Shown: positions 1-10,254 of the stretch, piece after piece
How the letters are laid out: every line of letters starts with the position of its first letter
Numbering within the stretch: position 1 is the first letter of the stretch
DNA from: Anolis sagrei
Lineage: Eukaryota > Chordata > Lepidosauria > Squamata > Anolidae
Reading direction: 5' to 3'
DNA length: 64,000 bases
Assembly: GCF_037176765.1 (NCBI RefSeq)
Contig: NC_090034.1
Span: forward strand, 20,344,375-20,408,374
Made by a program: the position numbers and the translations under genes
The notes under the pieces: model-generated
Seen by the model: the letters and a program-made list of their open reading frames with translations, nothing else
The model's database searches: none
What the model was told of the DNA's origin: nothing

Positions 1-653
1 CAAATGGGATATGAGTGAGAATTAAGCTTTCCATCACCAAACGTCTCTCCAAACTTCCAAATTCCCCTAAAATGATGACTTCACAACTTTGGAAATCCAA
101 GCAGTTCTTCCAAGCCTGAATTTCAGGGTGTTGTCAGAATTACCTTAACAATCCCACCCTACCCCCCAAAAATTAAGCCCTTTATTGAGTTTATAAGAGA
201 AGGATTGTGAAGGACTTGCACCATTCAGTGAAAATGAACAGTCATACGTGTTCTTTCTCTGTGTATTCCTTTCCCAGTGATTCATTTCTTCCTGCCGCGC
301 CAAATTGATCCATGTTCCCTGTGAAGTTTGCAGACAACTTCAGAACAAAGGGAGAGGTCAGTACTGGGCCAGGCAAAACTTTGCAAAAAATACTCTTTTT
401 TAAATGACAAGTCTCCAAATCCAGCAACTAGTAGTAACTTCGATGAGTTGCTTCCTCCCTGGAAGAAAGGAACAAGTCTGTTACATCAAAGTTGTAGCTC
501 AACCATAATCTCTTTCCATGAGATTATGGTAACTTTGCAGTTCCTTGCACCATGGCATTATGCTGGTCACAAGAGATAACAGAGGAGGAAGATCACATGG
601 TCTATGTTCTGGCTCACACTGCTATCCGGTGCTTTATATTAGGGTTGTAGATG
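1..653. other. Unique intergenic sequence, no gene seen
   Basis: Only short reading frames without recognisable protein content are present. The one structured item is the hairpin at 487-537, listed separately. Confidence 0.5.
487..537. repeat. Nested perfect hairpin
   Basis: ACCATAATCTC at 502-512 pairs perfectly with 520-530 across a 7-nt loop. An outer 7-bp arm, CAAAGTT at 487-493, pairs with 531-537, with an 8-nt bulge on the left side only. It may be the remnant of a small palindromic transposon. No tail or target duplication is evident. Confidence 0.5.
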
Positions 654-790
654 CATAATAATAATAATAATAATAATAACAACAACACTTTATTTATATT
701 CCATCCTTCTCCTCGAGGGGACTCAAAGTGGATTACAGCACAGGCAAACATTCAATGCCTTGTTATAATGAAATACAATGAGACACAAAT
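654..790 (-). repeat. L2-type LINE/SINE 3' tail
   Basis: An AAT/AAC microsatellite is followed by the reverse complement of the usual squamate L2-type ending, with a TTTATTTAT core and a GGGGACTCAAAGTGG block. Polarity is minus because the microsatellite tail lies on the left. Confidence 0.7.
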
Positions 791-794
791 ACAC

Positions 795-1222
795 TGACAA
801 AGGCAAAGGCTTTCGTGACTGGAATCACTGGGTTGCTGTGAGTTTTTCAGTCTGTATGGTCAAGTTCCAGTAACATTATCTCCTAACATTTCGCCTGCTT
901 CTGTGCCAACCAGTTAACAGTTCCAAACAGAGGATGCCTCAGGTTACCTTTATGCAGATACGCTTACTGATTGACTTTTCATCTTCATGGCTACTCAATG
1001 CTATTCAAGCTTGGTAATTCCAATATTCACACTTGCTTTAAACAGACAAGGGTTCTTTCTCCCACCCTGGATATTATTCCACAGGTATATATATACTCCA
1101 CTTGATTCACTTCCAACAGAACCTCCCAAGACGCCAGCCACAGATGCAGGCAAAACGTCAGGAGGGAATGCTGCTGGAATATGGTTATACAACCCCAAAA
1201 GCTCACAGCAACCCAAAGTAGC
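795..1222. mobile_element. Penelope-like element 3' region with inverted 5' piece
   Basis: About 795-907 is the reverse complement of the terminal part of this repeat (GGCTTTCGTGACTGGAATCA and onward). About 908-1222 is the same family in plus orientation and ends in its usual terminus (CTCACAGCAACCCA). The head-to-head arrangement recurs at 18.76-19.65 kb and 26.75-26.96 kb. The family assignment rests on the intact C-terminal coding remnants seen in the 19.1 and 25.1 kb copies. Confidence 0.6.
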
Positions 1223-1296
1223 AGAGTTCCACCACTGAGTTTCACCTATAAAGTAGTAGAGGTTCCACCATTAGACTATGCCATTGCATCTAACGG

Positions 1297-1404
1297 GCCA
1301 TCTGTTGGGAAGGCTTGGATGGTGTCTTCCTGCCTGCTAGAAGGGGGTTGGACTAGATGTCCCTTGGTGTCTCTTCCAATTCTATAGTTCTATGATTCTA
1401 TAAT
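1297..1404 (+). mobile_element. CR1 LINE 3' end
   Basis: This is a 3' UTR fragment with the block GGTTGGACTAGATG and a terminal short repeat of the ATTCTATG type (TTCTATGATTCTATA at the end), the hallmark of CR1 termini. It is a short, 5'-truncated copy. Confidence 0.8.
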
Positions 1405-1998
1405 AGAGACAAGGGGCAATACACTTTTTGACTGTATCCTCTACCACTGCTGGTTTAGGGATGCTGGGAGTTGTAGTATGACATTTCCTCCTACTCTGTC
1501 TTCAAGCAGACTTTCCTTTCCTTCTTTGCCCCTTTTAAAAGAGAAAAGGGCTGCCTGCCAGCAGGTCTTCTTCGCCTTCCAGATTAAACACCTCTTCAAA
1601 TAATCACAGCATTCAAGGAAGGCAAAAAGCTTGCTGTCTGCAAACCATTGATTTATGAAGGTTGGCTTCTCATCCAAACACAGCCGGATGAATAGCGCTC
1701 AGGTGGCAAGACCTCTGCCTCAGGACACAGATCCTTTCGCTCCTGTTTGCTTTTTAAAAAATAAAATAAACTCTAAAAGGCATGAACATATAAGCTTGCC
1801 CGGAAAATCAGCTTGATTCACTGCACTCACCTCTTTCCTGGAAGCAAAGGGCCTCCAGAGTGGAGAGAACTTGGTCTTGCTTTGGACTACAATTCCCAGC
1901 ATCCCAGGAGAATTTTAGAGGGAGTTGTAGTCCAAAAAATCACTATTCCATAATTTCTGGATATTGCAAACCATATCAGAGAATGAGCTAACACTGCA
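1405..1998. other. Intergenic; only a MITE-like palindrome remnant
   Basis: No gene is recognised. Around 1880-1940 the text reads GGACTACAATTCCCAGCAT, and it later returns as GGAGTTGTAGTCC. This is the core of a common palindromic hAT-like MITE of squamates. Confidence 0.4.
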
Positions 1999-2166
1999 AC
2001 TGTGTCATTCTCCTTCAGTACCATTTAGATTGGTCACACCCATAAGAACCAATGATGATGATGATGATGATGATGATCAGCAGAGAATGAACCAGCACTG
2101 GAACCATGTCATCATCATCTTCTGCGATTTAGAATGAGCACACCCATAAGGATAAATAAGAATAAG

Positions 2167-2201
<35 letters not shown>

Positions 2202-3150
2202 CAACAACAACAACAACTAGTGGAGAATGAGCCAGCACTGAAACCATGTCATCCTCCTCCACCAACATTTAAAGGGGGGATACCCATAAGGACCAATGAT
2301 GATGATGATAACCAGCAGATAATGAGCCAGCACTCGATACTTGTCATCCTTCTCCTCTACCATTTAGAGCAGGCCCGTAGCCAGGATTTCTTTTCGGGGG
2401 GGGGGGGGCTGAATTTTTTCAGGGGAGGTTCGGGGGGGCTGAGTTTCGGGGGGGGGGCTGAGTCTGAGTGAAAGAGGGTCTAGCCTAGCAAACCTTTTGT
2501 ATCATTACCCCAATACCCTCATGCATATGGGATATATTGAGTATGGTTATCAGATCATGATATGAATAAACATAACAGTTTAAATAATGCACCAGTAAGG
2601 CCTTTTCACGAACCACCATGAGAATTTCGGGGGGGGGGGGGGGCTGAAGCCCCCAGAGCCCCCCCCTCCCCCCCGGCTACATGCCTGATTTAGAGGGTGA
2701 GCAACAAGGACCAACAACAACAACAACCAGCAGAGAATAAGCCAGCACTAGAACCATGTCATTCTCCTCATCTATGATTTAGAACATAAAGAGTAGTAGT
2801 AGTAGTAGTAGTAATAACAATAATAATAAGAAGAAGAAGAACAACTAGCAAAGGATGAGCCAGCACTGGATCTGTGTCATCCTCCTCCACTACCATTTAG
2901 AGTAGGCACACCCATAAGAAACAATAATTATAATGATCATAATAATGGTGATAATAATAAATGAGGAGGAGGAGGAAGAGGATAGCAGAGGAGGAGACAG
3001 CACTGGAACTGTGTCATCCTCCTCCACTACCCATAAGGAGCAATAATCATAATGATCATAATAATAGTGATAATAATACATGATGGTGATGATAGCAGAG
3101 AATAAGCCAGCACTAGAACCATGCCATGCTCCTCCATAACCATAAGGACC

Positions 3151-3191
<41 letters not shown>

Positions 3192-3245
3192 CCTACATTG
3201 ACTTCAAATAACAGTAGTGATTATACTAATAATACTGCAAATAAG
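1999..3245. repeat. Triplet-rich minisatellite array, units about 100-130 bp
   Basis: A unit containing GAATGAGCCAGCACTGGAAC, then a CATCCTCCTCC block, then TTTAGAGTAGGCACACCC, then a run of AAT, GAT or AAC triplets, recurs about eight times. The triplet run differs in length and type between units (GAT at 2050, AAT/AAC at 2170, GAGGAG at 2965). A hAT element (2370-2687) is inserted in one unit. Confidence 0.75.
2370..2687. mobile_element. hAT non-autonomous element, perfect 8-bp TSD
   Basis: The left end CAGGCCCGTAGCCAGG and the inverted right end CAGGCATGTAGCCGGG form about 15-bp terminal inverted repeats. ATTTAGAG flanks the element at 2362-2369 and 2688-2695 without a mismatch. No coding capacity. 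The interior carries several poly-G runs. Confidence 0.88.
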
Positions 3246-3902
3246 AACAACAATCATAATAATATGCCGCTTTTTCTCTCTTAACAGAGATTCGAAATGC
3301 AATGCTAAGGCCCTTCAACTACCTTTAGGAACCTGGGGATGATTTCCATTTTAAAGCAACTTTCTGGGCTCTTCTTTGGCAAGGCTGGAGCCTCAAAAAG
3401 AAGCCGTCAGTTTGGGGGGAAAGGAACGGAACGTCAGCTTCTCCTACAGTTGCGGTGTCTATGTTTATTTTTCAAGCTTATCCAGCTGTTTTGGAAGAAC
3501 CAGCCCCAACGTCAGCAATTTGGCCCAAAGCAGGAAACTTCCACCCAAACTTTTACAGCACTCTGAAAGGAGAAAAGGAAGGTTATGCCAAGAAAGCCAT
3601 GCCCTGAACTAGGAAAGTTGTGGTTTTATTTTTTAAATGATGACAATTCATTGTTTCTATTCTTTACACTTCCAGCACTAACTGGATGCCATGCTTTTGC
3701 CCATCAAACTTTTTAGGAAATTGTTGCGTTATGTTTGAACGTGGCTTCTTTTCCAAACCTAGGAATGATAGGAAAACGGCATGGTTTTTGTTTTATTTAA
3801 TGATGCAGTTATCAATATACTCACTTTGTTTACATCCATATTTATTTATTCATCAAGTCAGAAGCGAATTGAGGGCACAGATATAATGCATTTGAAAACA
3901 CA
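3246..3902. other. Mostly unique intergenic sequence
   Basis: 3255-3320 is a short minus-strand L2-type tail (GCCGCTTTTTCTCTCTTAAC). The rest shows no recognisable coding or repeat signal. Confidence 0.4.
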
Positions 3903-4115
3903 AACCAAGTTAAAGCTTGGCATTATACGAAATGTCCTTTGACCAGAAGCTGGCCACTTGGAGTGCCTCTGGTGTTGCTGTGAGAAGGTCTTCCACTGTG
4001 CATGTGGCAGGGCTCAGGTTGCATTGTAGTAGATGGTCTGTGGTTTGCTCTTCTCTGCACTCGCATGTTATGGACTCCACTTTGTAGCCCCAATATGCAC
4101 CGGAACTCTCAAGCA
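3903..4115 (-). mobile_element. LINE ORF2 C-terminal fragment (jockey-like, clade unsure)
   Basis: The minus strand encodes about 65 residues, including GYKVESITCECREEQTTDHL, the Cys/His-rich tail that follows the reverse transcriptase in this LINE family. The same tail appears in plus orientation at 10871-11107, so the two are copies of one family. 5'-truncated. Confidence 0.65.
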
Positions 4116-4185
4116 ACTGTGAAAAAAGATCAAGGAAATAATACTTTAGCTAAAAATTGAAATAGATGTAGAAGACAGTAAAACT

Positions 4186-5125
4186 ATGTTACTTTTTGTC
4201 TTTATTTGCTATTATCATCATTTCCAGCAGTCACCAGCCATCCCCTCCCCAATGCCAGAGATACAGCTTAATGGTGTAACATTAGAAAATGTTGACCATT
4301 TCCACTACCTTGGCAGCCACCTCTCCACCAAAGTCAACATCGACGCCGAAATACAACACTGCCTGAGCTCTGCAAGTGCAGCATTTTCCCGAATGAAGCA
4401 GAGAGTGTTTGAGGACTGGGACATCTGTAGGGATACCAAGGTGCTTGCCTATAAAGCTATTGTCCTCCCAACACTGCTATATGCCTGTGAAACGTGGACT
4501 GTCTACAGACGTCACATGCAACTTCTGGAACAATTCCATCAGCGCTGCCTCCGGAAAATCCTGCAAATCTCCTGGGAAAACAAGCGGACAAATGTCAGTG
4601 TGCTGGAAGAAGCAAAGACCACCAGCATTGAAGTGATGGTCCTCCAACATCAACTCCGCTGGGCCGGCCACATTGTCCGGATACCCGACCACCGTCTCCC
4701 AAAGCAGTTGCTCTACTCTGAATTTAAGAACGGAAAACGGAACGTTGGTGGACAGGAAAAGAGATTTAAAGATGGGCGCAAAGCCAACCTTAAAAACTCT
4801 GGCATAGACACTGAGAACTGGGAAGCCCTGGCCCTTGAGCGCTCCAGCTGGAGGTCAGCTGTGACCAGCAGTGCTGCAGAATTTGAGGAGGCATGAGTGG
4901 AGGGTGAAAGAGAGAAACGTGCCAGGAGTAAGGCGCGTCAAGCCAACCCCAACCGGGACCGCCTTCCACCTGGAAACCAATGCCCTCACTGCGGAAGAAG
5001 ATGCAGATCAAGAATAGGGCTCCACAGCCACATACGGACCCACAAGGAAACCCATGATGGAAGACCATCTTACTCGTCCAAAGAGGGATCGCCTAAGTAA
5101 TTAAGTAAGTAAGTAAGTAAGTATA
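4186..5125 (+). mobile_element. LINE ORF2 C-terminal region with terminal zinc finger
   Basis: One long frame (4186-4896), continued in the same frame to 5100 after a single TGA, encodes the end of a non-LTR retrotransposon ORF2. It contains HYLGSHLSTKVNIDAEIQ, YACETWTV, RTNVSVLEEA, LRWAGHIVRIPDHRLPKQ and GIDTENWEALALERSSWRSA. A terminal finger CPHCGRRCRSRIGLHSHIRTH (shown in part; about 4981-5043) follows. At 4894-4896 the sister copy (28.5 kb) has a Gln codon instead of the stop. The element ends in a TAAG-type tetranucleotide run, a plausible LINE tail. The clade is uncertain; RTE-related or Vingi is possible. The 5' part is missing. Confidence 0.75.
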
Positions 5126-5432
5126 AAATGACTGTATTATGATATTAATATCAATACATAACTTAAGGGAAGGGGGTACCATGCCATGGAAAATACAGAT
5201 GATTTACTTTGATTTCTATTATATGGCAGTGTAGACTCATATAATCCAGTTCAAAACAGTTAATGTGGTTAATCTGATTTGATAATCTGTATTATATGGC
5301 AGTATAGAAGGGACCTCAGCTATACCTACTGTATATGCAAGACAATATGGTGAATGTAGGGCCCCATCTACACTGACCATATAATCTAGTTACTGAATGC
5401 ATCTTTAAATTGGATTATATGGCAGTTGAGAC

Positions 5433-5530
5433 CAGGTATGGGCAAACTTGGGCCCTCCAGTGTTTTGGGCTACAACTCTCACAATTCCTAACAGCCTGCC
5501 GGCTGGAGGGCCAACGTTTGCCCATGCCTA
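5433..5530. mobile_element. Short palindromic hAT MITE
   Basis: The CAGGTATGGGCAAACTTGG start pairs with an inverted CGTTTGCCCATGCCTA end. The flanks GTTGAGAC and GTCTAGAC match at 6 of 8 positions, an aged 8-bp target duplication. It is inserted into the MITE at 5361-5695. Confidence 0.75.
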
Positions 5531-5564
5531 GTCTAGACTGCTATATAATCAAGTTTAAAGTAGA

Positions 5565-5650
5565 TAAATTTATTTATTTACCATATTTGGATACCGCCTT
5601 TTTCAGCCCGAAGGTGACTCAAGGCTGCTTACAGTCAGCAACAACTAAAT
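5565..5650 (-). repeat. L2-type 3' tail
   Basis: An AAATTTATTTATTTACC start is followed by GGTGACTCAAGGCTGCTTAC, in minus orientation. Confidence 0.6.
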
Positions 5651-5700
5651 CTGCATTCAGAAACTGGACTATATAGCAATGTATATGGGGCCAAGGTTTG

Positions 5701-6184
5701 TGCTGCTCTGCTTCTTTTGTCGGGTTCGGAAAAACAACGTGTGCAATCTGCATCCATTTATACGCAGGAGTGCAAGGATTCGGATGCTAGAAGCCTCCCC
5801 AGTGACATTTAAATTAGCTTATAGATTGGAAAAGGTTATCTGGATGTGTCTGAATGCTAAACGCCAACCGGCCACTGCACTTGTTGAGTCCGTCTTCCCT
5901 GGAGAGTCGGTGCCATTGAATTAAGGGCCTGTGCTTCCTGCCACCCTCTTCCTTTTTCTAATCACATTTCTGCTATTTGCATCAACTTCTCCATGCACCG
6001 AGTTGTAATCGCGTTAAGGCCTGCATCCAATTGGAGGCGTCTAGACGGAAAAAAGGAGGAAAAAAGCAGTTCCTTTGGGACTATTGAGAGGGTCCCTCCA
6101 AAGGGCAATGGCAGCGTGACCTCAAGTGACCCCCAAAGCACAGTGCATTCATATTTGTACTGATGGCCCATTTGCTATGGCCTT
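5701..6184. other. Unique intergenic sequence
   Basis: Short open frames only. No repeat family or protein recognised. Confidence 0.4.
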
Positions 6185-6260
6185 ATTCTTATTCTTATTA
6201 TTATATCCCGCCATGTCTCTTCATTAGGAGACTCAAAGCAGTTAAAGACATTATTTATAG
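6185..6260 (-). repeat. L2-type 3' tail
   Basis: A short ATT run is followed by ATATCCCGCCATGTC and GGAGACTCAAAGCAG, in minus orientation. Confidence 0.55.
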
Positions 6261-6283
6261 TAATAAACAATATTCCTCATTTC

Positions 6284-6480
6284 CCCTCTCTTGTCTTCCT
6301 TCCTTCTTCCTTTGCTTTCCCTTATACACCCCTTTCTTTCTTTCTTTCTTTTCTTTATCTTCCCTTCTTTTCCTTTTTTCATCCTTTCCCCCCTTCATTA
6401 CTCTTCCCTTCTTTCTCTTTCATTCCTTCCTTTCCTTCATACCGTTTCCCACTTTTCTTTCTCTTCCTTCATCCAGCCTT
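6284..6480. repeat. Polypyrimidine CCTT/CTTT tract
   Basis: About 200 bp are nearly pure C and T on the plus strand. The open frames through it are low-complexity artefacts. Such mirror-like tracts can form triplex DNA. Confidence 0.7.
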
Positions 6481-6539
6481 TTCTTGGAAGTCACACTCTC
6501 ACAGTCTCAGAACAAGACAACTAAGCACTGCACACAGAC

Positions 6540-7625
6540 ATATACCTAAAGGTCAATAGCTAATCCTTTCTATTTATACATTGCCCTCTTGTGGTTGCAT
6601 TTAAGCGCTGGATAAATACATACAGGACAGACACTAATCCTTTCTGCCCCTATACTGCCCTCTTGTGGTTGCCCCTGAGCACTGCATACATACATAGTAA
6701 TAGGATAGCAGCTAATCCTTTCTATCTATATTCTGCCCCCTTTTAGTTGCATATGAGCGCTACATACACACATACCTATGGGCCAATAGCCAATCCTTTC
6801 TATTAATACATTTCCCTCTTGTGGTTGCATCTGAGTGCTGCATATATACACAGCAATATGACTGTAGCAAATCCTTTCTATCTATATACTTCCCCTTGTG
6901 GTTGCATCCGAACACTGCATACATATCTAGTGATAGGATAGTAGTTAATCCTTTCTAACCCTATACTGCCATCTTGTGGTTGCATCTGAGTGCGGCATAC
7001 ATACATAGTAATAGGATAGTAGCTAATCCTTTCCATTTATATACTGTCCCTTGTGGTTGCATCTGAGTACTGCATACATACTTAGTGATAGGATAGTAGC
7101 TAATCCTTTCTTACTCTATACTGCCATCTTGTGGTTGCATCTGAGTGCTGCATACATACATAACAATAGGACAGTAGTTAATCCTTTCTATCTATATTAC
7201 TGCCCCTTGTGGTTGCATCTGAGCACTGCATACATAGCTAGTGATAGGATAGTAGCTCCTTTCCTACTCTATACTGCCATCTTGTGGTTACATCTGAGTG
7301 CTGCATACATACATAACAATAGGACAGTAGGTAATCATTTCTATCTATATTACTGCCCCTTGTGGTTGCATCTGAGCACTGCATACATAGCTAGTGATAG
7401 GATAGTAGCTCCTTTCTTACTCTATACTGCCATCTTGTGGTTGCATCTGAGTGCTGCATACATACATAGCAATAGGATAGTAGGTAATCATTTCTATCTA
7501 TATTACTGCCCCTTGTGGTTGCATCTGAGCACTGCATACATACCTAGTGATAGAATAGTAGCTAATCCTTTCTAGCTCTCTATTGCCCTCTTGTGCTTGC
7601 ATCTGAGTGCTGCATACAAACATAA
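6540..7625 (+). repeat. Minisatellite, about 14 units of about 77 bp
   Basis: The core TCTTGTGGTTGCATCTGAG followed by TGCATACATACATAG recurs about every 77 bp from roughly 6585 to 7590. Units near 7130, 7284 and 7439 alternate with slightly different ones, which suggests a higher-order dimer in the right half. A 174-residue open frame (7051-7575) exists only because the units stay in phase. I do not treat it as a gene. Confidence 0.85.
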
Positions 7626-8077
7626 TATAGACCAGAAGCGATGAACCTTGTTAGAGAAATCCAAATAAAAAACGTTTTCAGCCTCTATGACCCTTTATCA
7701 TCCCAGTCCGCTCCTCTGTCTTTGTCTTATACTTCTTTAGACTAGAGCCAAAATCCTTTTTAAAATGGAAGAAAAAAATAATTGGAAATCCCAAAGCTAG
7801 CCCCTATCTCCCGAATGCATTACTGCCTGGGCAGAAAATAAATGAATGACTGGAGAATTCAAGTCTGGAGACGAGATTGCGATCGTAATTGTGTGCTGAA
7901 GTTCAATGTAGACTGAAAAATGAGCTTATGACTTCTATGCTTTTTCTGGTTTTCTTCTGTTTATGGTATTTGGACTGCGATTATATCTGGCTTGGACCAA
8001 AGGAGAAGCTCTGAAATATATAGGGGGAGATTTTCTTCCCATCTTCCTTAACTCGTTTGCTTTAGGAGGGAGGTTTC
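7626..8077. other. Unique intergenic sequence
   Basis: No repeat family or coding sequence recognised. Low-copy looking and moderately AT-rich. Confidence 0.4.
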
Positions 8078-8255
8078 AAGGTGCATCTACACTGTGGAAT
8101 TAACACAGTTTGAAACCACTTTAGCTGCCAATGGCATTATGGGAGTGATAGTTTAGGATATATTATAGGCCAATAATTCCCAGGATTCCATTATACACGG
8201 CACTGAAAGTGGTATCAAACTGCATCAATGCTGCAATGTAGATACACCTCCAAAG
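8078..8255. mobile_element. Palindromic MITE (GCATCTACACTGTGGAATTA type)
   Basis: The left arm GGTGCATCTACACTGTGG followed by AACACAGTTTGAAACCACTT returns inverted at the right end (AAAGTGGTATCAAACTGCAT ... GTAGATACACC). Related copies lie at 8803, 23565, 27720, 29522 and 39515. Confidence 0.65.
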
Positions 8256-8389
8256 AGAATATACGGGTGCTATTTCAGGGCATAAACATAATATATTTTT
8301 TGCATTAAAACCTCCTTGGGTGTGAATAGGTCCCGCTGAATGTCCAACGGCTGCTTTATATCATTAGTGAAGCCAATGTGTTTTAAAAA

Positions 8390-8790
8390 TAGCACTAATT
8401 CTGGTTATTTTCTTCTATCTCCAGCAACGGTTTCCGTCATTAGCACATTGCGAACCTAACCCAATTTGCTACAGAAATTCCAGCTTTCTGATCGAATGCA
8501 ACGAAGCACCGCTGTCCCATTAATGCAGAAAGATCTCCCCTGATTGGCCACTAATGTCATTAACGCAACAGACGGGGAAATATTCATTAAGGACAGCATC
8601 CGGTGCCATTGAAAAAAACCGAACTCACCGAACGAAATCCATAAAGCTTCCCCTAAGAGAGCTAATTACATAATTAACAAAAATAGGCCTTTGAAATATT
8701 CGAAATACGAAGCCATGATTTCAATTTCCTGGAACAGGACATCTGTATAATTCCAACAATTAGTAGTAACAAATTAAGTAATTCCTTTCT
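8390..8790. other. Candidate conserved non-coding element
   Basis: About 400 bp of unique, repeat-free sequence are dense in homeodomain-type cores: TCATTAGCAC, CCATTAATGC, GTCATTAACG, TTCATTAAGG and a CTAATTACATAATTAAC pair near 8660. No open frame of note. The composition resembles vertebrate developmental enhancers, but conservation is inferred and not tested. Confidence 0.35.
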
Positions 8791-8802
8791 CCACAAACAA
8801 AG

Positions 8803-8966
8803 ATGTATCTACACTGTAGAGTTAATGCGGTTTAACACCACTTTCACTGCCATGGCTTAGTGCTCTGGAATCTTAGGAGTATCAAACTACAACTTCCACA
8901 GCACTGTGCCACGGGAGTTAAAATGCCGCAAAATCGCATTCATTCAATTGTGTGGATGCACTCTGT
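8803..8966. mobile_element. Palindromic MITE, degraded
   Basis: The GATGTATCTACACTGTAGAG left arm and TTGTGTGGATGCACTC right arm belong to the same family as 8078-8255. The arms are more diverged. Confidence 0.55.
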
Positions 8967-8999
8967 GTAACTTTCCAAGGAGAAATTAACAAGGGCTCA

Positions 9000-9432
9000 C
9001 TTTATTATTATTATTAATAATAATAATAAGGCACTATTATTATTATTAATAATAATAATAATAACAACAACACAGTCCTAGATACTTGAGATTTTTTGAT
9101 ACGAAATCCAGCATATACAGTAGATCTCATTTGCTGTGACATACTGTTTTTGTGTGAGTAACATGATAAAAATAATAATAAAAATAATAAATTTAAATTT
9201 AAATTTAAATTTAAATTTGTATTTGCATTGTTTTTCAATTTTAGGGGGTTGTGTCATGTTATTTTTAGTTGCCTTGCATCCCTATGGGAAGAAAGGGGGG
9301 ATAAAGTAAATAATAATAGTGATAGTAATAATGATAATAGACAATTCATGAATGAAGTAAATACTAATAATAATAATAATAACAATAATAATAATAGGTA
9401 ACTTTTAAATAATAATAATAATAATTTAATAA
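9000..9432 (+). repeat. AAT-rich tract with R4-type 3' tail and AAATTT repeat
   Basis: 9065-9185 (ACACAGTCCTAGATACTTGA and TACGAAATCCAGCATA) matches the 3' tail following the R4 coding remnant at 10085-10190. It is a second, tail-only copy. 9190-9216 is an AAATTT hexanucleotide run. The rest is AAT microsatellite. Confidence 0.55.
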
Positions 9433-10190
9433 TAGGTAAAATTGAGAGCCAAATTGACAAAGAAAAAACATGGATGCGGCTCACAAATGGAACTCTGATA
9501 AAGGAGACGAGGGCCTGATTCTGGCAGCCTAAGAACAAACCATTCGAACAAATGCCATTAAAGCCAGAATTGAAAAGTTGATGACAGATCCCAAATGTAG
9601 ACTCTGCAAGGAAGCAGATGAAACAATAGATCACATCCTCAGCTGTTGCAAGAAGATCGCACAGACAGACCACAAGCAGAGGCATAACACCGTTGCTCAG
9701 ATGATTAATTGGAACTTGTGCCACAAATACCATCTGCCTGCGACAAAAAACTGGTGGGATCACAATCCAGAAAAAGATACAGAGAATGAACCCGCCAAAC
9801 TCCTCTGGGACTTCTGGATTCAGACAGACAGAGTTTTGGAGCATAATTCTCCTAACCTCACAATCGTGTTAAAAAACAAAGTATGGATCATCGATGTCAC
9901 AATCCCACATGACAACAGGACTGCAGAGAAACAACTGGAAAAGCTGACACGATATGAGGATTTAAAAGATTGAACTGCAGACCTTGGCCTGCACTTAAAC
10001 ACAATCGGCACTGACAAAATTACCATCTGCCAGCTGCAAAAGGCCAACTTACTGGTATCTGCACACATTATTCATCGATACATCACACAGTCCTAGACAC
10101 TTAGGAAGTGTCCAACGTGTGATCCAATTCAACAGCCAGCAGAGTGTCTGCTGTGGACTCATCTTGTTGTGTTTCAAATATTAATAGATA
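9433..10190 (+). mobile_element. R4-clade LINE, C-terminal ORF and 3' tail
   Basis: The frame 9578-9973 encodes MTDPKCRLCKEADETIDHIL with a CCHC motif (C-x2-C-x8-H-x4-C), then NLTIVLKNKVWIIDVTIP, the position of the restriction-like endonuclease core (usually PD then IDVxxP). The PD acidic residue is replaced here by Asn. Upstream coding (KTWMRLTNGTL) lies in another frame, so there is at least one frameshift near 9505. The tail CACACAGTCCTAGACACTTA ends in an AAT-type run. R4 is one of the LINE clades reported from anole lizards. 5'-truncated and inactive. Confidence 0.7.
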
Positions 10191-10254
10191 ACACATGACA
10201 ATCCTATTATTAATTGTAATAATAATAATAGTCTTAATAAACAACTCATGACAA

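Larger units (their letters stand above)
5160..5700. mobile_element. MITE family with TATATGGCAG motif, nested insertions
   Basis: The ends GGCCCCATCTACACTG (about 5361) and inverted GGCCCCATATACATTG (about 5692) form terminal inverted repeats around a core rich in ATATAATCC/ATTATATGGCAG. A related degenerate copy lies at 5160-5310. The main copy is broken by a hAT insertion (5433-5530) and an L2-type tail (5565-5650). Superfamily not determined. Confidence 0.55.

Noticed and set aside
7051-7575. 174-codon open frame with repeating WLHLSTAYI units
   Set aside because: It is the translation of the 77-bp minisatellite. No independent coding evidence exists.
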